From Methylobacterium symbioticum (GTDB lineage Bacteria > Pseudomonadota > Alphaproteobacteria > Rhizobiales > Beijerinckiaceae): a stretch of 64,000 nt of DNA. The notes under the pieces are model-generated. The model saw only the letters and a list, made by a program, of their open reading frames with translations, was not told the DNA's origin and did not search any database. Location of the stretch: contig NZ_CABFPH010000002.1 of assembly GCF_902141845.1 (NCBI RefSeq), positions 1 through 64,000 of the forward strand. The letters are read 5' to 3'. Positions 16,795 to 26,476 of the stretch are shown here, one piece after another (the stretch's first letter is position 1; each line of letters starts with the position of its first letter). The position numbers and the translations under genes were made by a program.

Positions 16795-19248
16795 GTGACG
16801 GACACCTTCTCTTTCCTGCCCCATGGTGGCCTGACCGGCGCCGAGATCCGTGCCCTGGACTGGTCGGATACCGCGTTGGGGCCGCCGGAGCGCTGGCCGC
16901 CGGCCCTGCGCGCCGCGCTCTCCCTGATGCTCGGCTGCCCGACGGCGATGTTTCTCGCCTGGGGGCCGGACTTGCTCTGCTTCTATAACGACGCCTACCG
17001 CCCGATGCTCGGCTATCGCCTCGATACGGCCCTGGGCCAGCCGTTCCGCACGGTCTGGGCCAGCATCTGGGACGAGATCGGCCCCCTGGTCGACGCGACC
17101 CTTGCCGGCGAGAGCCAGACGCTGACCGATGTCATGCTCGACCTCTCGCGGGAGGGAAGGCCCGAGCGGAGCTGGTGGTCCTTCACCTACTCGCCCGTTC
17201 TGGACGATGCGGGTGCGATCACCGGACTGCTCTGCGTGACCGCAGAGACGACGGGCCGGGTTCTCGGTGAGGCACGCCTGCGGGAGAGCGAGGACCACTT
17301 CAGGCACAGTGTCGAGCTCAACCCCCAGGTCCCGTGGACCTGCGACCCGCACGGCAACGTCGAATCCTACTCCAATCGCTGGCTCGAACTCACCGGCCAG
17401 GCCCCCGGCGAGCCGCTCGGCTCCGGCTGGGCGAAGGCGCTGCACGCCGACGACGTGCCCTGGACCATGACGGTGTTCGCGAATTGCCTGGCCTCTGGCG
17501 AGCCGGTCGACGTGGATTACCGCATCCGCATCGCCGCCACCGGCGAGTACCGGTGGATGCGCGCCCGCGCCCAGCCGCGGCGGGACGAGGCCGGCGCCAT
17601 CATCCGCTGGTACGGCGTCGTCGAGGATGTGCACGACCGCAAGCTCGCGGAGGCGCGTCTGCGGGACATGAACGAGACGCTGGAGCGGCGCGCCGAAGAC
17701 GCGCTCGCCCAGCGCAAGCTCTGGGCCGACGTGTTCGAGACGACCGATGCCCTGGTCGCCGCCCTCGACCTTGACTACCGCTTCCTGGCGGTGAACCGCG
17801 CCTATGCCGAAGAGTTCGAGAGGATCTACGGCGTGACTCCCCGGGTCGGCGAAAGCCTTCTCGACCTCCTGGCCCGGGACCCCGCGCAGCGGGAGGCCGC
17901 ACGGACCGTCTGGTCGCGCGCCCTCGCGGGCGAGGAGTTCGCCGTCGTCGAGGAGTTCGGCGATCCGGCGCGGAAGCGGCCCTCTTACGAATTGAAGTTC
18001 ACGATCCTGCGGGATGCGTCCGGGCACCGGATCGGCGCCTTCCAGTACGCGCAGGACGTCACCGAGCGGCTGCGCAACCAGGATCAGCTCGCCCGCGCCG
18101 AGGAAGCGCTTCGCCACGCCCAGAAGATGGAGGCCGTCGGCCAGCTGACCGGCGGCGTCGCGCACGACTTCAACAATCTGCTGACGATCATCCGCTCCTC
18201 GGTCGAGTTCCTGCAGAGGCCGAACCTCGCCGAGGAGCGACGCTCCCGCTACCTCCGGGCCGTCTCGGACACGGTCGACCGCGCTGCCCGCCTGACGAGC
18301 CAGCTCCTCGCCTTCGCGCGGCGCCAGCCGCTCAAGCCGGAGGTGTTCGACGTGGGCGCCCGGCTTCACGACGTGGCGGACATGCTGAACGCGGTCACCG
18401 GCGCGCGCATCCGCGTCGTCGTCGAGGTGCCGGAGAATCCCTGCTACGTCCTGGCCGATCCGAGCCAGTTCGAGACGGCCCTCGTCAACCTGGCGGTGAA
18501 CGCTCGGGACGCCATGACGGGCGACGGCGTCCTGACGCTCCGGCTGACCTGCGGAGCGGCCCTGCCCCCCATCCGCGGCCATGCCGGTGCGCCCGGCCCC
18601 TTCGCCGCCCTGGCCGTCGCGGATGCGGGGACCGGGATCGCACCCGCGCTGCTCGGGCGCATCTTCGAGCCGTTCTTCACCACCAAGGATGTCGGCCACG
18701 GCACGGGGCTCGGCCTCAGCCAGGTGATCGGCTTCGCCAAGCAGTCGGGCGGCGACGTGGATGTCGCGAGCGAGCTCGGCCGGGGCTCGATCTTCACGCT
18801 CCTCCTGCCCGAGGTCGAGCCGCCTTCGCGGAGCGCGGACACCCGACAGGCGAGGATCGGGACGCCGGTCGCGGAGCGCGGATTGTGCGTGCTGGTGGTC
18901 GAGGACAACCTCGATGTCGGCCGGTTCTGCACGCAGCTCCTTGAGGATCTCGGCCACGCGACGGTCTGGGCGCACAACGCGGAGGCCGCCCTCGCCGAGA
19001 TGGAGCGGGTGCCGTTCCGGTTCGATGCCGTGTTCTCCGATGTCGTGATGCCGGGCATGGGCGGGGTCGAGCTCGCGCGGCGCCTGCGGGCGGACCACCC
19101 GGAGCTGCCGGTGATCCTGACGACCGGATACAGCGACGCACTCGCGCGGAACGACGCGCATGGATTCGAGCTCGTGCGCAAGCCCTACTCGGCCGAGCAG
19201 GTCGCCTCGGCGCTCAGCGCCGTCCGGGCGCGGCGGCCGATCCCGTAG
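16795..19248 (+). CDS. PAS-domain hybrid sensor histidine kinase with receiver domain
   Basis: The 817-residue soluble protein has three PAS-type sensor modules (roughly 15-160, 170-290, 315-430), a HisKA domain with phospho-accepting His457 in [14 protein letters not shown], a HATPase domain ([37 protein letters not shown]), and a C-terminal receiver with phospho-acceptor Asp749 in [11 protein letters not shown]. No membrane helix, so it senses a cytoplasmic signal. The GTG at 16795 fits where PAS homology begins; AGGAG lies about 17 nt upstream, a long spacing, so the start is not certain. No partner regulator is adjacent. Signal and output are unknown. Confidence 0.92.
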   Translation: MTDTFSFLPHGGLTGAEIRALDWSDTALGPPERWPPALRAALSLMLGCPTAMFLAWGPDLLCFYNDAYRPMLGYRLDTALGQPFRTVWASIWDEIGPLVDATLAGESQTLTDVMLDLSREGRPERSWWSFTYSPVLDDAGAITGLLCVTAETTGRVLGEARLRESEDHFRHSVELNPQVPWTCDPHGNVESYSNRWLELTGQAPGEPLGSGWAKALHADDVPWTMTVFANCLASGEPVDVDYRIRIAATGEYRWMRARAQPRRDEAGAIIRWYGVVEDVHDRKLAEARLRDMNETLERRAEDALAQRKLWADVFETTDALVAALDLDYRFLAVNRAYAEEFERIYGVTPRVGESLLDLLARDPAQREAARTVWSRALAGEEFAVVEEFGDPARKRPSYELKFTILRDASGHRIGAFQYAQDVTERLRNQDQLARAEEALRHAQKMEAVGQLTGGVAHDFNNLLTIIRSSVEFLQRPNLAEERRSRYLRAVSDTVDRAARLTSQLLAFARRQPLKPEVFDVGARLHDVADMLNAVTGARIRVVVEVPENPCYVLADPSQFETALVNLAVNARDAMTGDGVLTLRLTCGAALPPIRGHAGAPGPFAALAVADAGTGIAPALLGRIFEPFFTTKDVGHGTGLGLSQVIGFAKQSGGDVDVASELGRGSIFTLLLPEVEPPSRSADTRQARIGTPVAERGLCVLVVEDNLDVGRFCTQLLEDLGHATVWAHNAEAALAEMERVPFRFDAVFSDVVMPGMGGVELARRLRADHPELPVILTTGYSDALARNDAHGFELVRKPYSAEQVASALSAVRARRPIP

Positions 19249-19451
19249 GGGGCCGCGGATCCGGTCGGACCGCGTGGATCCGCGGGAGCGACGAAAGTTC
19301 CTCCTGCGGCTGCGGGCGTCCCCGAATTTTTGACAGTTCTCAACCCCAACTTTTCGGGATCCGGCCGGCGTGGTGCTGGGTTTCAGAGACAGATGGGACG
19401 AGCGCGTTTCAGACGCCTCCCATGTCGATCGGATCTGGAAAGTGCATCACG

Positions 19452-20003
19452 ATGGCGAATAAGCGCAAAACCTTGCACGACGCGTTCTATGAGACGCTGA
19501 AGGACGTCTATTATGCCGAGAAACAGTCTGTTCGCGCTCTGAAGAAGTCGGCGAAATCTGCCGAGCACGAGGAGCTGCGCGCGGCCTTCGAGACGCACGC
19601 CGAGGAGAGCGCCAACCAAGTGGAGCGCCTGCAGCAGGTGTTCGAGATCATCGGAAAGGCCCCGCGCGCCAAGACATGCGAGGCCATGCAGGGGCTGACC
19701 TCCGAGATGGAGGAGGATCTGGAGGATTTCGGCGACAGCCCGGCGGCCGATGCGGTGCTGGCGGCCTGCGCGCAGGCGGTCGAGCACTATGAGATCGCGC
19801 GCTATGGCACGCTCAAGACATGGGCCGCACAGCTCGGATACCCGGATGCTGCCAAGCTCCTCGACGAGACGCTTCAGGAGGAGAAGAAGACCGACCAACT
19901 CCTGACCGAGATCGCCGAACGCATCAACGTCGAGGGTACCGGCGCGGAGATCGACGGCGAAGAGGCCGTCGAGCCGAAGGGCAACGGTCGGAAGGCGGCC
20001 TGA
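19452..20003 (+). CDS. YciE-type ferritin-like (DUF892) stress protein
   Basis: A 183-residue helical protein with the YciE/DUF892 signature: LHDAFYETLKDVYYAEKQ, LKKSAKSAEHEELRAAFE, and later VEHYEIARYGTLKTWA, whose Glu and His residues form the di-metal site in the four-helix bundle. These proteins are induced by general stress in many proteobacteria; the enzymatic role is unclear. ATG at 19452 with GGAAAG upstream; an in-frame ATG at 19422 would add ten residues. It is convergent with ssb. Confidence 0.92.
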   Translation: MANKRKTLHDAFYETLKDVYYAEKQSVRALKKSAKSAEHEELRAAFETHAEESANQVERLQQVFEIIGKAPRAKTCEAMQGLTSEMEEDLEDFGDSPAADAVLAACAQAVEHYEIARYGTLKTWAAQLGYPDAAKLLDETLQEEKKTDQLLTEIAERINVEGTGAEIDGEEAVEPKGNGRKAA

Positions 20004-20136
20004 GGCCCCGTTGCCGCGGAAGGGCGCCGGGCGGCGCCCCTCATCTCTCGGCGGCACGCGGTGGGAGACGCCGTCACCGAAACCCGGGTCGCACGGGCCT
20101 GTCCTTGACTCCGGCTCGTGTCTCATCGGGCGCGCA

Positions 20137-20169
20137 AAGAAAAAGGATCAGAGCCGAGGCTCTGATCCT
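20137..20169 (-). terminator. Rho-independent terminator downstream of ssb
   Basis: A 12-bp stem (plus-strand 20144-20155 with 20158-20169, core GGATCAGAGCC/GGCTCTGATCC) is followed on the minus strand by a T-rich run (TTTTTCTTT, plus-strand 20137-20144 A-rich). Orientation fits termination of ssb transcripts, about 150 nt after its stop. Confidence 0.75.
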
Positions 20170-20315
20170 GCTCTTCGAACCGGTCTCTGGAGCCGCTCTC
20201 GATCGTGTCGCAATCGGGAACGGCTCCGTGTCGTTGTGTTGACGCGCTCTCTTTTGCCGAACCGGCTTCCGCTTCACCGGAGAGCGCTCCGGCGGTGCCG
20301 AACTCGGCTCAGGCT

Positions 20316-20867
20316 CTAGAACGGGATGTCGTCGTCGAGGTCGTAATTGCCCTTGCCGCCGCCACCGCCGCTGCTCGGGGCCGGACGGCGCTCGCCACCC
20401 TGGGCGCGCCCGCCTCCGAAATCGCTGCGACCGCCGCCACCGCCGCCGTAATCGCCGCCCCGGCTGATCTGGCCGCCGCCCTCGTCATCCGACGCGAAGT
20501 CGCCGCCACCACCGCCGCGGCCGTCGAGAATCGTCATCTCGCCGCGGAAGCGCTGCAGCACCACCTCGGTCGTGTACTTCTCGACGCCGGAATTGTCGGT
20601 CCATTTCCGGGTCTGCAGCGAACCCTCGATATAGACCTTCGAGCCCTTGCGCAGATACTGCTCCGCCACGCGGGCGAGGTTCTCATTGTAAATCACCACC
20701 GAGTGCCACTCGGTGCGTTCCTTGCGCTCGCCGCTGGACTTGTCCTTCCAGGTCTCCGAGGTCGCCAGGCGCAGATTCACCACCGGATCGCCCGATCCAA
20801 GCCGGCGCGTCTCGGGGTCGCGCCCGAGATTGCCGACCAGAATCACCTTGTTCACGCTGCCCGCCAT
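20316..20867 (-). CDS. ssb: Single-stranded DNA-binding protein
   Basis: SSB coats single-stranded DNA in replication, recombination and repair. The 183-residue protein has the OB-fold in residues 1-115 ([52 protein letters not shown]), a long Gly-rich linker with many GGG repeats, and the acidic tail DDDIPF that recruits partner proteins. The ATG at 20867 is fixed by the conserved N-terminus. Single gene with its own terminator. Confidence 0.98.
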   Translation of the reverse strand: MAGSVNKVILVGNLGRDPETRRLGSGDPVVNLRLATSETWKDKSSGERKERTEWHSVVIYNENLARVAEQYLRKGSKVYIEGSLQTRKWTDNSGVEKYTTEVVLQRFRGEMTILDGRGGGGGDFASDDEGGGQISRGGDYGGGGGGRSDFGGGRAQGGERRPAPSSGGGGGKGNYDLDDDIPF

Positions 20868-21071
20868 CGCTCTCTCCTACCGTTCGATCTCACTGGGCGT
20901 TCGTTTCTCGAGCCCGGGCCGGGCAGTGATGACCGGGGATGGCCGGGGCGGCAACGCCGCCCCCGTCCTTGTTCCCGGTAAACACAATCCGGAAGGGCCC
21001 AGGAATGTTCTATATTTGTTCGGAGCCTCCGGCAAGCAATGGCGCCGGTTGGGCTGAGGATTTTCCCGATC

Positions 21072-22085
21072 TCAGGCAACGTGGACGATCAGCTTGCCGA
21101 AGTTGCGCCCCTTCAGCAGCCCGATGAGGGCCTCGGGCGCCTTCTCCAGCCCCTCCACGATGTCCTCCCGATGCTTCACGCGGCCGTCCCGCAGCCAGTG
21201 GCCGACATCGCGCAGGAAAGCTTCGGCCTGATCGGCGAAGTCCCAGACGATGAAGCCCTGCAGGTGCAGGCGCTTGGTCAGGATCGTGCGCATCAGGGCC
21301 GGGGCACGGTCCGGCCCCGGCGGCAGCTCGGTGGCGTTGTAGGCCGAGACGAGGCCGCAGACAGGCATCCGGGCGAAATCGTTGAGGAGCGGCAGCACCG
21401 CCTCGAAGACCGCGCCGCCGACATTCTCGAAATACACGTCGATGCCGTCGGGGCAGGCCGCCGCCAGGGCCTGGGGCAGGTCGTCGCCGCGGTGGTCGAT
21501 CGCCGCGTCGAAGCCGAGCTCGTCGATGAGGTAGCGGCACTTCTCGGGGCCGCCCGCGATGCCCACCGCCCGTGCGCCCTTGAGCTTCGCGATCTGCCCG
21601 ACGAGGGAGCCGACCGGGCCGGCCGCGGCGGCCACCACCACGGTCTCGCCGGCCTTGGGGCGGCCGATGGTGAGAAGGCCGGTATAGGCGGTCATACCCG
21701 GCATGCCGAGGATGCCGAGCGCGGTGGTCGGCGGGACGCCCGGCGGGATCCGCTGAACGCCGCGCCCGTCGGAGACCGCATAATCCTGCCAGCCGCCGAA
21801 GGCCGAGACCAACTCGCCCACCGCGAAGTCGGGATTGTTCGATTCGACCACCTCGCTCACCGTGCCGCCGGTCATTGGCTCGCCGATGGCGACCGGCGCG
21901 GCGTAGGATTTCGCTGCGCTCATGCGCCCGCGCATATAGGGATCGAGGGAGAGCCAGCGGGTGCGCAGCAGGATCTCGCCCGCCTTCGCCACCGGCACGC
22001 GTGCTTCCTCCAGCCGGAAATGGGCCGGGCTCGGCTCGCCGTGCGGCCGAGCGGCGAGCACGATGCGGCGGTTCATGGCGGCCAT
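21072..22085 (-). CDS. CurA/PTGR-type NADPH-dependent reductase (MDR superfamily)
   Basis: Zinc-free medium-chain reductase of 337 residues that reduces activated double bonds of alpha,beta-unsaturated carbonyls with NADPH. Family features: RTRWLSLDPYMRGRM near the N-terminus, GMPGMTAYTGLLTIGRPKAGE, the nucleotide-binding VVVAAAAGPVGSLVGQIAKLKG and YFENVGG. Of three nearby ATGs I chose 22085 (MAAMNRRIVLAAR) because AGGAG lies 6 nt upstream; 22076 is also possible. Stands alone between divergent or convergent neighbours. The physiological substrate is unknown; detoxification of reactive enals is likely. Confidence 0.9.
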   Translation of the reverse strand: MAAMNRRIVLAARPHGEPSPAHFRLEEARVPVAKAGEILLRTRWLSLDPYMRGRMSAAKSYAAPVAIGEPMTGGTVSEVVESNNPDFAVGELVSAFGGWQDYAVSDGRGVQRIPPGVPPTTALGILGMPGMTAYTGLLTIGRPKAGETVVVAAAAGPVGSLVGQIAKLKGARAVGIAGGPEKCRYLIDELGFDAAIDHRGDDLPQALAAACPDGIDVYFENVGGAVFEAVLPLLNDFARMPVCGLVSAYNATELPPGPDRAPALMRTILTKRLHLQGFIVWDFADQAEAFLRDVGHWLRDGRVKHREDIVEGLEKAPEALIGLLKGRNFGKLIVHVA

Positions 22086-22207
22086 GGACATCTCCTGTCG
22101 GCATTCCCGATCGCCGCAATCTGGCGCGCCCGCGGCATCCGGCAAATCCGGGGCGATCTCTCCAACGTCTCGCGCGTTCACCGCCTGGGACGGATGGAGA
22201 CGGTGCG

Positions 22208-22624
22208 ATGCGGATCGGATCGGGAACGCTCGGATGGGGCGTGGCGCTGGCGGTCGCGGGCAGCGCGGCGGGCCATGCGGCCCCGGACCCGCTTGCCGCC
22301 CATCGCTGGCAGGCCCGCATCCTCGTGGTCGCCGCACCGGACGGCGCCGATGCGCGGCTGAGGGCGCAGCGGGAGGCCGTGGCCGCGGCCCGCTCCGGCT
22401 TCACCGAGCGTGATCTCGTCGTGATCGATGCCGTGGGGCCGGGCGAGGCGGCGGTCGCCCTGCGGCGCCGGCTTGGCCTGCCCGATGCGACGTTCCGCGC
22501 CGTGCTCGTTGGCAAGGACGGCGAGGCGAAGATCACGGCGTCCGAGCCGATCTCGCCGGAACGCCTGTTCGCCACGATCGACGCCATGCCGATGCGCCGC
22601 GACGAGATGCGGTCCCGGCGTTGA
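22208..22624 (+). CDS. DUF4174-type secreted protein
   Basis: A 138-residue protein with a signal peptide (GVALAVAGSAAGHA) followed by the DUF4174 pattern: HRWQARILVVAAPDGADARL, QREAVAAARSGFTERDLVVI and FRAVLVGKDGEAKI. The fold is thioredoxin-like but the Cys pair is absent. Family function is unknown. ATG at 22208 with GGAG upstream. It diverges from the CurA-type gene, so the 120 nt between them should hold both promoters. Confidence 0.85.
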   Translation: MRIGSGTLGWGVALAVAGSAAGHAAPDPLAAHRWQARILVVAAPDGADARLRAQREAVAAARSGFTERDLVVIDAVGPGEAAVALRRRLGLPDATFRAVLVGKDGEAKITASEPISPERLFATIDAMPMRRDEMRSRR

Positions 22625-22664
22625 GGTGGGTGAACGGGGCCGGTTCAGGCCGGCCCCGAATGCA

Positions 22665-23156
22665 TCAGTAGCAGCGCTCGACCAGAACGCGGCGGTAGCC
22701 GTAGGGCGTCCAGCGGACGCGCGGGACCGTGTAGCAGCCGCCGCCATAGCCGTAATCATAGGCGCCATAGCCGACCGGGGCGTATCCGTACCCATAGCCC
22801 GGATAGCCGTAGCCGCCGTAGAGGCCGCCCGCCGCGAGGCCGAGGCCCACGCCGAGACCCAGGCCGCCGAGGCCGTAGCCGTATCCACGCCGCCAGCCGC
22901 CGCCGTAATAGCCGCCGCGCCAGCCTCCGTAGCCACCGCGCCAGCCTCCTCCGAAGCCCGCGCCCCGATAGCCGCCGAAGCCGCCACGGAAGCCGGCACC
23001 ACCGAACCCGCCGCGGAAGCCGCCGCCGCCGAAGCCACCGCCATGGAAGCCGCCGCCGTGAAACCCGCCGCCGCCGAAGCCGCGCGCGTCGGCGGTCGCC
23101 GGCAGCATCGCCATCGCACCGGCCATCAGAGTCGAGGCCAGAAGAACCCGCTTCAT
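22665..23156 (-). CDS. Glycine/tyrosine-rich secreted protein
   Basis: A 163-residue protein with a signal peptide (MKRVLLASTLMAGAMAMLPATADA) and a mature part made largely of Gly with Phe, His, Arg and Tyr: GGGFHGGGF repeats, then YGGWRGGYYGGGWRRGYGYG, a short hydrophobic LGLGVGLGLAAGGL, then YGYPGYGYGYAPVGYG. It ends with CYTVPRVRWTPYGYRR and a final Cys-Tyr. Similar Gly-rich envelope proteins are common in Hyphomicrobiales. GGGAGAG precedes the ATG at 23156. Probably an exported structural protein; no enzymatic motif. Confidence 0.85.
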   Translation of the reverse strand: MKRVLLASTLMAGAMAMLPATADARGFGGGGFHGGGFHGGGFGGGGFRGGFGGAGFRGGFGGYRGAGFGGGWRGGYGGWRGGYYGGGWRRGYGYGLGGLGLGVGLGLAAGGLYGGYGYPGYGYGYAPVGYGAYDYGYGGGCYTVPRVRWTPYGYRRVLVERCY

Positions 23157-23384
23157 CTCAAACTCTCCCAGAACAACCTGAACATGCCCCAACAACTCAT
23201 TAACGTTTGGACAGTGCCGCTTGTTCGGCCAGCGCGTGCGACAGATCGGTCCGGTTCACTCAAAGTTCCGTGTCCGAGGCTTGGACCGCGCGGTGCCTTG
23301 AAAGCGCCCGGGATTTCGCGCGAAGAACGGCCCCGCTCGGCGCCCACATACGGAGTTCGGTCAGGACCCATGATGTCAGGATCC

Positions 23385-24131
23385 ATGACGATGACGGCAT
23401 TGCGGGCTCTCGTCGCCGCGACCGCCCTGGTCCTGGCGGGGCCTGCCCCCGCTGCGCCGGTCGATGGCCCCTGCGCGCCGATCCAGGCCCAGGGCGAGAC
23501 CTTCACGGTCTGCACGCTGGACCTGCGACGCCAGCGGGTGCGCCTGTTCTGGCTCGGTCCGGACGGCTTGCCCTACGCCTCACTCGGCAGCCTCGCCGAG
23601 AAGCAGGGCACGCGGCTGACCTTCGCCATGAATGCGGGCATGTACGACAAGGGGCAGGCCCCGGTGGGCCTCTATGTCGAGGAGGGGCGCGAGCTGAAGC
23701 CCGTCTCGACCGCGAACGGGCCGGGCAATTTCCACCTCAAGCCCAACGGTGTGTTCTACGTGAAGGGCGAGCGCGCCGGCGTGCTCGACACGGCGCATTA
23801 CCTCAAGGCCAAGCTGAAGCCGGACTTCGCCACGCAATCCGGGCCGATGCTGGTGATCGACGGGCAGATCCACCCGAAGATCTCGGCGGATGGCCCCTCC
23901 CAGAAGATCCGCAACGGCGTCGGCGTGCGCGAGGACGGCCGCACGGCGGTGTTCGCGATCTCGGAGCGCCCGGTGAGCTTCGGCGCCTTCGCGCGGCTGT
24001 TCCGGGACGACCTGCACTGCCGCAACGCGCTCTTCCTCGACGGCAGCGTGTCGAGCCTCTACGCGCCGAATCTGAGCCGCAACGATCTCAGCCGCCCGCT
24101 CGGGCCGCTGGTCGGCGCGGTCACGCGATAG
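23385..24131 (+). CDS. Secreted phosphodiester glycosidase family protein (DUF2233/NAGPA-like)
   Basis: A protein of about 248 residues with a signal peptide (ALVAATALVLAGPAPAAP). The domain carries the family marks FAMNAGMYDKGQAPVGLYVE, NFHLKPNGVFYV, ATQSGPMLVIDG, RNGVGVREDG and ALFLDGSVSSLYAP. The family includes the uncovering enzyme of lysosomal targeting and bacterial sporulation protein homologues that cleave glycosyl-phosphodiesters. Two Cys pairs suit an exported protein. Several ATGs lie close together; 23385 has AGGA 5 nt upstream. Substrate unknown, likely an envelope glycan. Confidence 0.88.
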   Translation: MTMTALRALVAATALVLAGPAPAAPVDGPCAPIQAQGETFTVCTLDLRRQRVRLFWLGPDGLPYASLGSLAEKQGTRLTFAMNAGMYDKGQAPVGLYVEEGRELKPVSTANGPGNFHLKPNGVFYVKGERAGVLDTAHYLKAKLKPDFATQSGPMLVIDGQIHPKISADGPSQKIRNGVGVREDGRTAVFAISERPVSFGAFARLFRDDLHCRNALFLDGSVSSLYAPNLSRNDLSRPLGPLVGAVTR

Positions 24132-24170
24132 GACGGCGCCGCCCGGCCGAACCGGGCGGCGCGCGCTGTG

Positions 24171-24629
24171 TCAGGCGGTGGCGACGGTCGCCTTGACGAT
24201 CTTGTCGGGGGAGCGCGGCGGCTCGCCCTTGTTGATCGTGTCGACCACGTCCATGCCCTCGATGACCTTGCCCCAGACCGTGTACTGGCGGTCGAGGAAG
24301 CGGGCATCGTCGAAGCAGATGAAGAACTGCGAGTTCGCCGAGTGCGGGAAGTTCGTGCGCGCCATCGAGCAGGTGCCGCGCACATGCGGCTCGGCGTTGA
24401 ACTCGGCGTTGAGATCGGGGAGGTCGGAGCCGCCCGAGCCCGTGCCGGTCGGGTCGCCGGTCTGGGCCATGAAGCCGTCGATCACCCGGTGGAAGGGCAC
24501 GCCGTCGTAGAAGCCCTGGGCGGCGAGCGTCTTGATCCGCTCGACGTGGTTCGGCGCGAGGTCGGGGCGCAGCGCGATCACCACGCGGCCCTTGGTGGTC
24601 TCGAGCACGACGGTCTCGGTGTCTGCCAT
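24171..24629 (-). CDS. ppiB: Cytoplasmic cyclophilin, peptidyl-prolyl isomerase
   Basis: A 152-residue single-domain cyclophilin without a signal peptide. It catalyses cis-trans isomerisation of proline peptide bonds. Active-site motifs are present: PFHRVIDGFMAQTGDPTGTG, MARTNFPHSANSQFFICF and FLDRQYTVWGKVIEG. It is one of two cyclophilins on this strand; the periplasmic one is about 560 nt upstream, with a small gene between them. This ppi-ppi-coaD-gyrA order is seen in related alphaproteobacteria. Confidence 0.96.
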   Translation of the reverse strand: MADTETVVLETTKGRVVIALRPDLAPNHVERIKTLAAQGFYDGVPFHRVIDGFMAQTGDPTGTGSGGSDLPDLNAEFNAEPHVRGTCSMARTNFPHSANSQFFICFDDARFLDRQYTVWGKVIEGMDVVDTINKGEPPRSPDKIVKATVATA

Positions 24630-24723
24630 GTCAGTCGCTCCTGGTTGGTGAAAACGGGATGAAGTCAGGCGGGCGTGACGGAGGGCGTACCCGCCGGACG
24701 CGCCCGCGGCAAATCCGGGCCCG

Positions 24724-25188
24724 TCACGGACCGCGCCGGCGCTGGATGAGGCGCAGCGCGATCGGCCGGCCCGCGATGGCCCGCCCGAGATCCGGCGTGA
24801 TCCGCGCCGGGGTGCAGGCCCGCAGCGCGGCGAGCGTCGCCTTGGCGAGGCGGCGGCGCCCCTCTCCCGAGACGCCGGCCGTGAACACGATGCGGGGCAC
24901 CGCGATCAGGCTGCCATCCCGCCGAAGCGAGAATCGCGCCGTGACCTCGATCTCCTGATCGCTCGCGCCCTCGGGCGGCTGCCAGCAGGCGGCCAGCACC
25001 GGGTAGAGCGCGGCCAGCGTGTCCGCAGGCTCCGCCGGCCTCTCCGGCAGAGGCACCGCGACCGTGCCGCGCAGGGTCTGCGGCAGGGTCAGCGGCGGCC
25101 CCGGTGCGCCGTAATACGAGGCGCTGGCCGCCCCCGGCGCCAGGGCGCAGAGGCCCGCGAGCGCCGCGAGGGCATACCGAGCGCTCAG
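24724..25188 (-). CDS. Secreted small protein with TonB-C-like pattern, probable CTG start
   Basis: The frame encodes LSARYALAALAGLCALAPGA, a good signal peptide, and then a domain with LYPVLAACWQPPEGA, EIEVTARFSLRRDGSLI and KATLAALRACTPARI, a pattern like TonB C-terminal/TolA-like domains that cross the envelope. No ATG, GTG or TTG starts the signal peptide. A CTG at 25188 overlaps the upstream cyclophilin stop (CTGA) and has AGAAGG about 5 nt before it, so a CTG start with translational coupling is the best reading. The GTG at 25056 would remove the signal peptide. About 154 residues; function unknown. Confidence 0.7.
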   Translation of the reverse strand: MSARYALAALAGLCALAPGAASASYYGAPGPPLTLPQTLRGTVAVPLPERPAEPADTLAALYPVLAACWQPPEGASDQEIEVTARFSLRRDGSLIAVPRIVFTAGVSGEGRRRLAKATLAALRACTPARITPDLGRAIAGRPIALRLIQRRRGP

Positions 25189-25733
25189 TTGGCCTTCTCG
25201 GCCATCTGCATCTTCACGATCTTGTCGGGATCCTGGACCGCGCCGTTGTCGCTCTTGGAGCCCTTCTTGACCTTGTCGATCACGTTCATCCCGTCGGTCA
25301 CGACACCGACGACGGTGTACTGGCCATCGAGGAAGTTCGCCGGGCCGAGGCAGATGAAGAACTGCGAGTTCGCCGAGTTCGGGTTCCCCGAGCGCGCCAT
25401 GCCCACCGTGCCGCGCAGGAACGGCGCCTGCGAGAACTCGGCCGGGATGTCGGGCAGCTTGGAGCCGCCGGTGCCGTTACCCTTTGGGTCGCCAGTCTGG
25501 GCCATGAAGCCGTCGATGACGCGGTGGAACTTCAGGCCGTTGTAGAAGCCCTGATTCACCAGGGTCTTGATCTGCTTCACGTGCTTGGGTGCGAGGTCCG
25601 GGCGCAGCTCGATGGTGACGCGGCCGTCCTTGGTGTCGAGATAGACCGTGTCCGGTCCGGCGGCCTGGGCCGCGGGGGCGAGCGCGAGCGTGGCGGCGAG
25701 CGCGAGTCCGAGGACGGCGTGGCGTCGGTTCAT
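25185..25733 (-). CDS. ppiA: Periplasmic cyclophilin, peptidyl-prolyl isomerase
   Basis: A 182-residue cyclophilin with an N-terminal signal peptide (GLALAATLALAPAAQA, cleavage before GPDT), so it folds proteins in the periplasm. Catalytic motifs KFHRVIDGFMAQTGDPKGNG, MARSGNPNSANSQFFICL and FLDGQYTVVGVV are intact. ATG at 25733 with GGAGA upstream. It lies 25 nt downstream of coaD and overlaps the next gene, so coaD, this gene and the small secreted protein form an operon. Confidence 0.94.
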   Translation of the reverse strand: MNRRHAVLGLALAATLALAPAAQAAGPDTVYLDTKDGRVTIELRPDLAPKHVKQIKTLVNQGFYNGLKFHRVIDGFMAQTGDPKGNGTGGSKLPDIPAEFSQAPFLRGTVGMARSGNPNSANSQFFICLGPANFLDGQYTVVGVVTDGMNVIDKVKKGSKSDNGAVQDPDKIVKMQMAEKAN

Positions 25734-25758
25734 GGGGCGTCTCCGTTCAGTCGGGAAA

Positions 25759-26262
25759 TCAGGGCGTCCGCGTGAAGCGCGCGGCGAGGCGTGCTGCCAC
25801 GGGGGCGGGCACGAAGGGGGCGACGTCCCCGCCCATCGCGGCGATCTGCCGGACGAGGGTCGCGGTGATCGGGCGGACATGGATCGAGGCCGGCAGGAAC
25901 ACGGTCTGGACCTCGGGGGCCATCGCCCCGTTCATGCCGGCGAGCTGCATCTCGTAGTCGAGGTCGGTGCCGTCGCGCAGGCCCCGGATGAACAGGGTCG
26001 CGCCGAAGCGGCGCGCCGCCGAGACGGCGAGGTCGTCGAAGGTCGCGATCTCGAGCGCCGTCCCCTCGGCCTGGGCCAGCGGGGCGCAGGTCTCGCGCAG
26101 CAGCTCCGCCCGCTCGTCGGCCGAGAAGAGCGGCGCCTTGCCGGGATGCACGCCGATGGCGATGACGAGCCGCGAGACCAGCCGGCACGCCTGGCGCACC
26201 ACGTCGAGATGGCCGTTCGTGACCGGATCGAAGGATCCGGCATAGAGCGCTGTGCGGTTCAT
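25759..26262 (-). CDS. coaD: Phosphopantetheine adenylyltransferase
   Basis: Adds AMP from ATP to 4'-phosphopantetheine, the penultimate step of coenzyme A synthesis. The 167-residue protein has the nucleotidyltransferase motif [16 protein letters not shown], the [20 protein letters not shown] stretch and the C-terminal [16 protein letters not shown] in place of ISSTxVR. Length and motifs match the family fully. It is followed by the cyclophilin gene and lies downstream of gyrA on the same strand. Confidence 0.98.
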   Translation of the reverse strand: MNRTALYAGSFDPVTNGHLDVVRQACRLVSRLVIAIGVHPGKAPLFSADERAELLRETCAPLAQAEGTALEIATFDDLAVSAARRFGATLFIRGLRDGTDLDYEMQLAGMNGAMAPEVQTVFLPASIHVRPITATLVRQIAAMGGDVAPFVPAPVAARLAARFTRTP

Positions 26263-26370
26263 CGCGGCCGGACCTAGCGCGTTTTGATGGGAAACGGAAC
26301 CTGCGCCCCGGCGGGCGCGGCCGAAACCACGGACCTTGCCGCGTCACGGATCGGGTGGACTGGCGCGATC

Positions 26371-26391
26371 CCTCCCCCCGCAGGGGGGAGG
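26371..26391. repeat. Short GC-rich palindrome between gyrA and coaD
   Basis: CCTCCCCCC-GCA-GGGGGGAGG forms a perfect 9-bp stem with 3-nt loop in the roughly 210-nt gap downstream of gyrA. The same kind of CCCTC/GAGGG palindrome recurs at other intergenic places in this window (about 30.6, 30.7, 38.4, 38.6 and 44.75 kb), so it looks like a REP-type element. Confidence 0.65.
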
Positions 26392-26476
26392 AAGAGCACG
26401 CCGGGCACGATACGATGGGCGAACAGAATAGGCTCGAGGAGCGCGGGGCGGCTTCCAGATTGCCCGGAGGCGCCGC

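Noticed and set aside
24724..25056. Shorter version of the secreted protein from GTG 25056
   Set aside because: It would cut off an obvious signal peptide and has no ribosome site; the CTG start at 25188 explains the sequence better.
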